64,000 bases of DNA from Deinococcus phoenicis. Lineage in GTDB: Bacteria; Deinococcota; Deinococci; Deinococcales; Deinococcaceae. This document shows positions 55,786-64,000 of this stretch, piece by piece. The position numbers and the translations under genes were made by a program. The notes beneath the pieces are model-generated. The model was given only the letters and a program-made list of their open reading frames with translations, was not told the DNA's origin and did not search any database. Position 1 is the stretch's first letter. Each line of letters begins with the position of its first letter. Where the stretch lies: the NCBI RefSeq assembly GCF_000599865.1, contig NZ_JHAC01000031.1, forward strand, positions 1 through 64,000. Direction: 5' to 3'.

Positions 55786-56295
55786 ATGAATCAGGTTGCC
55801 CCTTCCCCATTGGCCCTGACCAGACTGGCGCTGCTCAGATCGGCCCGGTTTCAAGCGGCGCTGTCCCTCGCCGTCCTGCTGGCTGGAGGCGCTGGCGCGG
55901 CCTCGCCGGACGGGAAGGCGCTGTTTACCAGCAACTGTGCCGGCTGCCATCAAGCGACCGGCCGGGGCGTTCCCGGTGCCTTCCCGGCCCTCGCGGGCGA
56001 CGTGGGCAAGCTGCTGGCCACGCAGGGGGGACGGGCGTACATCGGGCACGTGGTCCTCTTCGGCCTGAACGGCAAGATCAGCGCGGGCGGCCAGACATAT
56101 AACGGGGTCATGCCCGCCTTCGGACAACTGAAGGACGCCGACCTCGCGGCCATCCTGAATTACGTCAGCACCAGCTGGGGCAACAAGCTGCCCAGCGGCC
56201 AGAAACCCTTCACGGCGGCTGAACTCGCTAAAGACCGCCAGGACAAGAAGACTTCCGCCCAGATGAACACCCTGCGCCCCAAGACCGTGAAGTGA
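55786..56295 (+). CDS. c-type cytochrome
   Basis: 169 aa. A basic N-terminus and hydrophobic segment (FQAALSLAVLLAGGAGAA) form a signal peptide or anchor. The heme-binding CAGCH is near residue 50, and the axial Met is probably in GVMPAFGQL near 111, followed by the DLAAILNYVSTSW helix. It is a small class I cytochrome for respiratory electron transfer. The GAGGAACCC ribosome site fixes the ATG at 55786. Confidence 0.9.
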   Translation: MNQVAPSPLALTRLALLRSARFQAALSLAVLLAGGAGAASPDGKALFTSNCAGCHQATGRGVPGAFPALAGDVGKLLATQGGRAYIGHVVLFGLNGKISAGGQTYNGVMPAFGQLKDADLAAILNYVSTSWGNKLPSGQKPFTAAELAKDRQDKKTSAQMNTLRPKTVK

Positions 56296-56353
56296 AGGCC
56301 GGGAGGCTAAGGCGGCGGAATGCTGCGCCCTGTGCCCCACCGGCCCCGAGTGA

Positions 56354-56749
56354 CCTGGGTGGGGTTCGCTGGGCCTCCCCGGCATGGTCTGCATGGCGCT
56401 GCTGGCCGCCCCGCCGGTTGCCCCACTGATGTACGGTGGCATCCTGGCCTTCGTGGTGGGCGAGGGGATCTTCAACGCCTCGCAGGGTGCCCTGATTTCC
56501 ATCGCCGCGCCGGTGGACGCCCAGGGACAGGTCCAGGACGGGGCGCAGGCGCTCGGCTCGCTGGCCCAGATGGTCGGGCCGCTGGGTGGGGTTCAGCTTT
56601 ACGTGCGCTTTGGCCCCGCCGCGACGTTCGGCACCGGGGCCGCGTTGGTGCGGGCGGCGCACGGCCTGCTTGTCCGCCAGAAACACGCCGCGCCGGTGGA
56701 CGCCCGGGCATCATCCAGTCCGGGGAACGCCTGCCCCTCCTGGCCCTGA
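56354..56749 (+). pseudogene. MFS transporter remnant
   Basis: The frame encodes GLPGMVCMALLAAPPVAPLMYGGILAFVVGEGIFNASQGALISIAAP...GSLAQMVGPLGG, which is the C-terminal half of an MFS drug or tetracycline-type transporter. No start or N-terminal half is present; the frame is closed by a TGA just upstream and the preceding DNA is cytochrome c. The last 25 residues look unlike a transporter. It is a decayed fragment. Confidence 0.75.
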
Positions 56750-56798
56750 GCAAGCAGCTCACTTCCCCGCAAGCTTCGCCCGACCCCCCTTCCCGCTT

Positions 56799-57428
<630 letters not shown>

Positions 57429-57429
57429 C

Positions 57430-58164
57430 TCAGACCTCCTCTCCGGCGGCGCTGGAAACGTTCGTCTCCACCTTCCGCACCGTCCGCTGCTCGATCCGTT
57501 TTTCCGGGTTCGGGTTCAGCACCACGCGCTGCACGAAGATGCCGGGCGTGTCGATCTGGTCGGGGTCCAGTTCACCGATCTCCACGAGTTCCTCGACCTC
57601 GGCCACCGTGACGCGGCCACAGGTGGCGGCGACCGGATTGAAGTTCTGCGCCGTCTTGCGGTAGACGAGGTTCCCCGCCTTATCCGCCTTCCACGCCTTG
57701 ACCAGCGCAAGGTCGGCCTTGATGCCACGTTCGAGGATGTACGTCTCGCCGTCGAAGTCCTTGTGTTCCTTCCCCTCGGCCACGACGGTGCCGACCCCGG
57801 TCCGGGTGTAGAAGCCGGGGATGCCGGCCCCGCCCGCACGCATCCGTTCGGCCAGGGTGCCCTGGGGCGTGAACTCCAGGTCCAGTTCTCCGGCGAGGTA
57901 CTGGCGTTCAAACTCCTTGTTCTCGCCCACGTAGCTGGAGATCATCTTGCGAATCTGGCGGGTTTGCAGCAGCAGGCCCAAGCCCCAGCCGTCCACGCCC
58001 GCGTTGTTGCTGACAGCAGTCAACTCCTTCGCGCCGCTGTCGCGCAGGGCCAGGATCAGTTGCTCGGGAATGCCGCAGAGGCCGAATCCCCCCACGGCCA
58101 CCGTCTGCCCGTCCGCCACGATGTCTTGCAGCGCCTCTGCGGCGCTCGGGTAAACCTTGTTCAT
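57430..58164 (-). CDS. scoA: 3-oxoacid CoA-transferase subunit A
   Basis: 244 aa. [16 protein letters not shown] near residue 24 is the CoA-binding signature, and [30 protein letters not shown] near 110 is the family block. It heads scoAB. The ATG at 58164 has a GGAGG ribosome site and a TACACT -10 (58174-58179). A perfect palindrome covers the -35 position, so it is probably repressed by a TetR-type protein. Confidence 0.94.
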   Translation of the reverse strand: MNKVYPSAAEALQDIVADGQTVAVGGFGLCGIPEQLILALRDSGAKELTAVSNNAGVDGWGLGLLLQTRQIRKMISSYVGENKEFERQYLAGELDLEFTPQGTLAERMRAGGAGIPGFYTRTGVGTVVAEGKEHKDFDGETYILERGIKADLALVKAWKADKAGNLVYRKTAQNFNPVAATCGRVTVAEVEELVEIGELDPDQIDTPGIFVQRVVLNPNPEKRIEQRTVRKVETNVSSAAGEEV

Positions 58165-58173
58165 GTGTCCTCC

Positions 58174-58179
58174 AGTGTA
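58174..58179 (-). promoter_or_regulatory. -10 box of scoAB
   Basis: TACACT on the minus strand, followed by GGAGG and the ATG. Confidence 0.6.
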
Positions 58180-58188
58180 ACGCGAGTG

Positions 58189-58204
58189 CCTAACGGGTGT
58201 TAGG
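58189..58204. promoter_or_regulatory. Operator candidate of scoAB
   Basis: CCTAACGGGTGTTAGG has perfect 6-bp arms around GGGT and lies 10-25 bp upstream of the -10 box. It differs from CNAACGNNCGTTNG at one position and shares CTAAC/GTTAG with the trpB and carboxylase sites. Confidence 0.6.
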
Positions 58205-58912
58205 CAGGCCGGCCAGGAAGCTCTGGACCAGCGCCCGGAACGCCCGGGGGTCTTCCTGGGGAAAGCCGTGCCCACGGCCCTCCAGCACGGTGGCGTGGGT
58301 TCCCAGGGCAGCCGCCTGCACGCCGATCAGGTCGGGCGTGACCAGCGTATCCAGCGCACCCCCCAGCACCATCACGGGCAGGCCGGCGAGACGGGCCGGG
58401 TCCACCCGCCAGGCGGCCAGGGCGCGGGCATTGCCGCTGGAGTGGCCCGCCGCCATGCGTCCGGCGTCCTCCACCAGTCTGGAGAAGTTGGCCGGACGGC
58501 CCGACGGAAAGAGCGCCCCCAGGCTCAGCTCGCGGAGCTGCGGGTTCCCGCGCAGCAGTTCCAGCACCGGATAATTCTCCTCGGGCGTGACCAGACCCGA
58601 GGGGGGTGCACTCGCCGCGAGAATCAGGCCGGTGAGCGCGGCGGGATCCCGGGCGGCGAATTCCAGCGCCACGGCCCCGCCCAGGCTGTGCCCCAGCACC
58701 ACGGGGCGCGTGACGCCCTGCTCGGCCAGCCAGCCGGCGACCCAGTCCGCGTAGGCGGCGATGCTCACGTCGCCCACAGGGAGAGTTCCGGCAAATCCGG
58801 GCAGGTCGGGAGCCAGGACCCGCCAGCCCTCCGGCGGGTCGGCGAGGAGGTCCGCCCACCACGCCGACGAGGCGAAATTGCCGTGCAGGGCGACCAGCAC
58901 CCCTTCAGGCAT
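58190..58912 (-). CDS. Alpha/beta hydrolase
   Basis: 240 aa. The nucleophile elbow GHSLGGA (Ser about 89) and the C-terminal GRGHGFPQEDP (His about 218) with an Asp in GGALDTLVTPD give the hydrolase triad. The oxyanion region is LHGNFASS. The ATG at 58912 overlaps the end of the MetX-like gene by 8 bp, and the stop overlaps the scoAB operator. The substrate is unknown. Confidence 0.83.
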   Translation of the reverse strand: MPEGVLVALHGNFASSAWWADLLADPPEGWRVLAPDLPGFAGTLPVGDVSIAAYADWVAGWLAEQGVTRPVVLGHSLGGAVALEFAARDPAALTGLILAASAPPSGLVTPEENYPVLELLRGNPQLRELSLGALFPSGRPANFSRLVEDAGRMAAGHSSGNARALAAWRVDPARLAGLPVMVLGGALDTLVTPDLIGVQAAALGTHATVLEGRGHGFPQEDPRAFRALVQSFLAGLPNTR

Positions 58913-60044
58913 GGGAAGGCTCCCCGGCACTCAGGGGGTCGGGCGGGCGGGAGACGGCGGGCAACGCGTCGTCCAGCAGGGCGCGCAGCAGGCCCGCAAA
59001 GGGCGCGGTGTCGGCCACGCAGGCGAGGTGACCATGAACGGAGTCGTATTCCAGGTGGGTATGGGCTGCGCCCGCCGCCTGGCTCGCCCCGGCAAAGGCG
59101 CGCATCTCGGCGGCGGGGAAGAACTGGTCGCCCCGGATGTTGACGGTCAGCAGGCGCAGGCCCACGTCCCGCCAGCGGGCGAACAGTTCGGCGCGGGGCT
59201 GTCCAGCGCGGGCCTGTTCAGGGTGAGGCTGGGCGGCGCAGAGGTCGTGCGTCTCCACCACCCGCCCGATGTCGAGGATGTGGGCGAGGCTGGCCGTGGC
59301 CGCCCGCGAGCGCAGGTACGCCCCGAAATCCGCGTCCCGGAAGGTGTGTTCCAGACCGTCCGCGCCCAGGCCGAAAAGGGAGATCAGGCGCAGCGCCCCG
59401 GACAGGCCCCCGGTCAGGGCCACGTCGCGCAGCAGCGGGCCGAATGCGCCGCGCAGCACCGGCCCCGCGCCGGGACTGGTGGCGACGGCCGCCACCCTCG
59501 GCGCGAGGTCCGGCGTCCGGGCCGCCCACTGGAGCGCCTGCATCGCCCCGAAGCTGGGACCGAGGACGGCGTGCCAGCGTTCCGCCCCGAGGTGCCGCAG
59601 CAGCGCGAGTTGCAGGGCATGCAGATCCGCGAAGTCCCAGGCGGGAAACCGTTCGCCCCAGGGGTCGCCGTCCGGGTGCGGCGTGTCCGGCCCGGTGGTC
59701 ACCACCTGCGGGTCACGGGCCTGCACGTTCGACAGCGTATTCATCGCCACCACGAAAAAGCGGTCCGTGTCCACCGCGCGTCCCGGCCCGATCAGCGCCG
59801 CCCACCAGCCGGGCGTGCCGTCCGCCGCCACACCCGCCGCCCGCGCCGTGCCCGTGTAGTAGTGGCAGACCAGCACGGCATTGTCCCGCGCCCCGTTCAG
59901 CCGGCCCCAGGTCTGCACGCCCAGCCGCACGGGGACGGTCACGCCGGCCAGCGGCAGCGTCACCCCCAGCGTGAACGCGCCGGGCGCCGCTCCCGTTGGC
60001 GCTGGCCCCGTGGGTGCTGCCCCCGCTCCCTCAATCTGTCGCAT
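58905..60044 (-). CDS. MetX-like alpha/beta-hydrolase acyltransferase
   Basis: 379 aa, similar in layout to homoserine O-acetyltransferase: VRLGVQTWGRLN near residue 38, a RFFVVAMNTLSN strand, nucleophile elbow GPSFGAMQALQWA (Ser near 164), and a final VHGHLACVADTAPF with the catalytic His. The elbow reads GPSFGAMQ where true MetX has GGSMGG, and the substrate-tunnel motifs differ, so the acyl acceptor may not be homoserine. The 25 first residues are Gly/Pro/Ala-rich. Confidence 0.78.
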   Translation of the reverse strand: MRQIEGAGAAPTGPAPTGAAPGAFTLGVTLPLAGVTVPVRLGVQTWGRLNGARDNAVLVCHYYTGTARAAGVAADGTPGWWAALIGPGRAVDTDRFFVVAMNTLSNVQARDPQVVTTGPDTPHPDGDPWGERFPAWDFADLHALQLALLRHLGAERWHAVLGPSFGAMQALQWAARTPDLAPRVAAVATSPGAGPVLRGAFGPLLRDVALTGGLSGALRLISLFGLGADGLEHTFRDADFGAYLRSRAATASLAHILDIGRVVETHDLCAAQPHPEQARAGQPRAELFARWRDVGLRLLTVNIRGDQFFPAAEMRAFAGASQAAGAAHTHLEYDSVHGHLACVADTAPFAGLLRALLDDALPAVSRPPDPLSAGEPSHA

Positions 60045-60187
60045 CGCCTCCGAGGGTAGGCGGGGCGCGTTACGGGGTGGTCACAGGGAGAAGGGCAGGG
60101 AGAAGCCCGGCCCGCCGCCCTTCTCCCTGCGCCCTGCCCCGGCTGTAACGCCCCTGTGACGCGTCTCCCCTACACTCCGGGACGAAC

Positions 60188-61348
60188 ATGAAAAAGATGC
60201 TTCTGACGGGCGTTCTGCTCGCGCTGTCCGGCGCGGGTGCGGTGAAGGTGGGCGTGCTGCTTCCGCTTTCGGGATCGGGCAGCGTGTCGGGGCAGGCGGC
60301 CAGGAACGGCTATCTGCTGGCACTGGACGAGATCAACAGGGCGGGCGGCGTCCTCGGGAAGCCCCTGGACCTGGCCTTCGCGGATGACGGCTCCTCGCCC
60401 GCGAAGGCCGTGCCGGAGTTCGTCAAGCTGGTGACGGTGGACAAGGTGGACTTCATGGCAGGCGGCGTGAGCAGCGCCACCTCCATCGCCATCAGCGGCC
60501 CCGCCAAGCAGTACAACACCTTCATGGCCTGGATCGGCGCGGCGGCCGTGCCCGTCGAGGACGCCTTCGCGGACCACAAGTATTTCTTTCACTACCATCC
60601 CTGGTCGTACTACAACTTCGAGGCGATCCTCGACTATTTCAAGTACCTCAAGCGCAGCAAGGGCGCCAGGAATATCGCGATTGCCTACGAGGACGGTCCC
60701 TTCGGCTCGGCGGGCATCGACGCGACGGTCGCGGCCTTTAAAAAGGCGGGCTTCAACGTCGTGATGAGCGAGAAGTTCAAGACGGGCAGCGGCAATTTCG
60801 GGCCGCTGGTCAGCAAGGCGAAGGCGGCCCGGCCCGACATCCTGTACTGGGTCGGCTACGACACCGACGCCCTGCCGCTGGCGACCGAGATCAAGCAGCA
60901 GAACCTGCAACTGGGCCTGATCTACGGTACGCCGCCCTCCTGGCCGGTCGGCTTCGAAAAGAACAAGCTCGCGGACAACATCGCGGGCCTGAGCCTGTGG
61001 CTTCCCAGCAGCCCGCAGGCCGAGAGCCGCAAGTTCGTCGCGGCCTACAAACAGAAGTTCGGCAACATGACCGAGGAATACTTCGCGCCGCTCGCCTACG
61101 TGAACCTCAAGACGCTGGCCGCCGCCATCAACCGCGCGGGCAGCACCGACAAGGACAAGGTCGCGGCGGAACTCGCCAAGACGAACACGCCCACGCCGTT
61201 CGGCCCGCTGACCTTCAGCAAGAGCCTCAAAACCCAGTACCAGGGCTTCAAGTCCGGCAACTGGCTGCATTTCCAGTTCCTCGGGGACAGCCGCGTGCCC
61301 GTGTACCCGGTGAAGTTCGCGCAAAAGCCGATGGTGTGGAACAAGTAA
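60188..61348 (+). CDS. Branched-chain amino acid ABC transporter substrate-binding protein (LivK-like)
   Basis: 386 aa with a signal peptide (MLLTGVLLALSGAGA). The type I periplasmic fold starts VKVGVLLPLSGSGS, then NGYLLALDEINRAGGVLGK near residue 40, and IAYEDGPFGSAG near 160. It captures a branched-chain or related amino acid for the LivH/LivM permease. TACACT (60171-60176) is the -10, 11 nt before the ATG. A GC-rich gap and an unexpected hydrolase gene separate it from livH. Confidence 0.9.
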   Translation: MKKMLLTGVLLALSGAGAVKVGVLLPLSGSGSVSGQAARNGYLLALDEINRAGGVLGKPLDLAFADDGSSPAKAVPEFVKLVTVDKVDFMAGGVSSATSIAISGPAKQYNTFMAWIGAAAVPVEDAFADHKYFFHYHPWSYYNFEAILDYFKYLKRSKGARNIAIAYEDGPFGSAGIDATVAAFKKAGFNVVMSEKFKTGSGNFGPLVSKAKAARPDILYWVGYDTDALPLATEIKQQNLQLGLIYGTPPSWPVGFEKNKLADNIAGLSLWLPSSPQAESRKFVAAYKQKFGNMTEEYFAPLAYVNLKTLAAAINRAGSTDKDKVAAELAKTNTPTPFGPLTFSKSLKTQYQGFKSGNWLHFQFLGDSRVPVYPVKFAQKPMVWNK

Positions 61349-61438
61349 GGGGTCAGCTCTGAACGGTCAGCTTTCGGCACCCCGCCAGAGCGTTTGCTTT
61401 TGCGCTCCTGGCTGATCACTGACGGCTGACCGCTCCGA

Positions 61439-61467
61439 GGGCCGCGCCGCTTCAGGGTGGGCGGCCC
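61439..61467 (+). terminator. Hairpin between livK-like gene and hydrolase
   Basis: GGGCCGC at 61439-61445 pairs with GCGGCCC at 61461-61467, followed by TTCAGCTTC. It may reduce read-through from the abundant binding protein mRNA. The short region 61349-61438 also has GGTCAGC twice and related GGCTGACC. Confidence 0.4.
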
Positions 61468-61491
61468 TTCAGCTTCGGGAGGAGGAGGGAC

Positions 61492-63407
<1,916 letters not shown>

Positions 63408-63411
<4 letters not shown>

Positions 63412-63435
63412 GGGAGCACGGATGAGGGGGTACAG

Positions 63436-63439
<4 letters not shown>
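63408..63439 (+). other. Two chained five-codon minicistrons between livH and livM
   Basis: ATG at 63408 reads MREHG then TGA; ATG at 63422 reads MRGYR then TGA; livM starts at ATG 63436. Each ATG overlaps the stop of the previous frame as ATGA. The spacing is 14 bp each time, and the units ATGAGGGAGCACGG and ATGAGGGGGTACAG look like a tandem duplication. Confidence 0.7.

Positions 63440-64000
<561 letters not shown>

Overview
The window reads as chromosomal DNA of a Deinococcus (genus-level inference, not a database match). GC content is high throughout, at roughly two thirds or more. Genes are densely packed with frequent ATGA/GTGA overlaps. Many genes have a TANNNT -10 box only 6-8 nt before the start codon, the leaderless arrangement known to be common in Deinococcus. 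The gene content also fits: a GyrA with a GyrA box, a type 2 IPP isomerase, an isolated trpBA pair, GluQRS, tandem Roadblock proteins, MsrPQ, and two kinds of ferredoxin-NADP reductase. No rRNA, CRISPR array or prophage was seen. One tRNA (initiator Met) is present.

Layout. 1-3.5 kb: end of a propeller-like protein, a metallo-beta-lactamase-fold hydrolase, an MFS exporter whose 3' end carries an in-frame 126-bp inserted repeat, and a ferritin-like DUF892 protein. 3.5-9.9 kb: trpBA, gluQRS, a PIG-L deacetylase, three overlapping Roadblock/LC7 genes and a tyrosine phosphatase. 10-16 kb: gyrA, a Crp/Fnr regulator, and FprA-type and YumC-type ferredoxin reductases. 16-23 kb: a four-gene overlapping operon with a DJ-1-like protein, msrPQ, a 957-aa P-loop/TPR protein and a secreted TPR protein. 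23-28 kb: lipid kinase, WecB-like epimerase, WecA/MraY-like transferase, upp, and a low-GC orphan gene. 28-33 kb: aminoglycoside-phosphotransferase-fold protein, GAF/HD-GYP-like protein, Cys-cluster protein, phospholipase A2-like lipoprotein and a 772-bp IS1-family element. 33-40 kb: etfBA, a beta-barrel protein, two OmpH/Skp proteins, a CBS-ACT protein, holA and a Ser/Thr kinase. 40-49 kb: argJ, a MacB-like ABC exporter, a large secreted protein, alr and fni. 49-64 kb: tRNA-fMet, a butyrate-kinase-family gene, hpf, an unlisted 34-aa gene, acyl-CoA dehydrogenase, acyl-CoA carboxylase beta subunit, cytochrome c, CoA-transferase scoAB, two acyltransferase/hydrolases and the start of a branched-chain amino acid ABC transporter (livK, hydrolase, livH, livM).

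The genes form one visible theme. EtfAB, acyl-CoA dehydrogenase, the biotin-dependent carboxylase beta subunit, 3-oxoacid CoA-transferase and the Liv-type uptake system together suggest branched-chain amino acid or acyl-CoA catabolism. Two of these promoters, plus trpB, carry closely related CTAAC/GTTAG palindromes in the promoter core, suggesting a shared TetR-family (PaaR/FadR-like) repressor.

The most unusual structure is a dispersed repeat found four times (about 128 bp, TA-ended, 13-bp terminal inverted repeats, two internal hairpins). One copy extends a protein in frame, one abuts a stop codon, one lies between convergent genes, and one supplies the first two bases of the fni -10 box. 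A second, weaker repeat family and two small tandem duplications were also seen.
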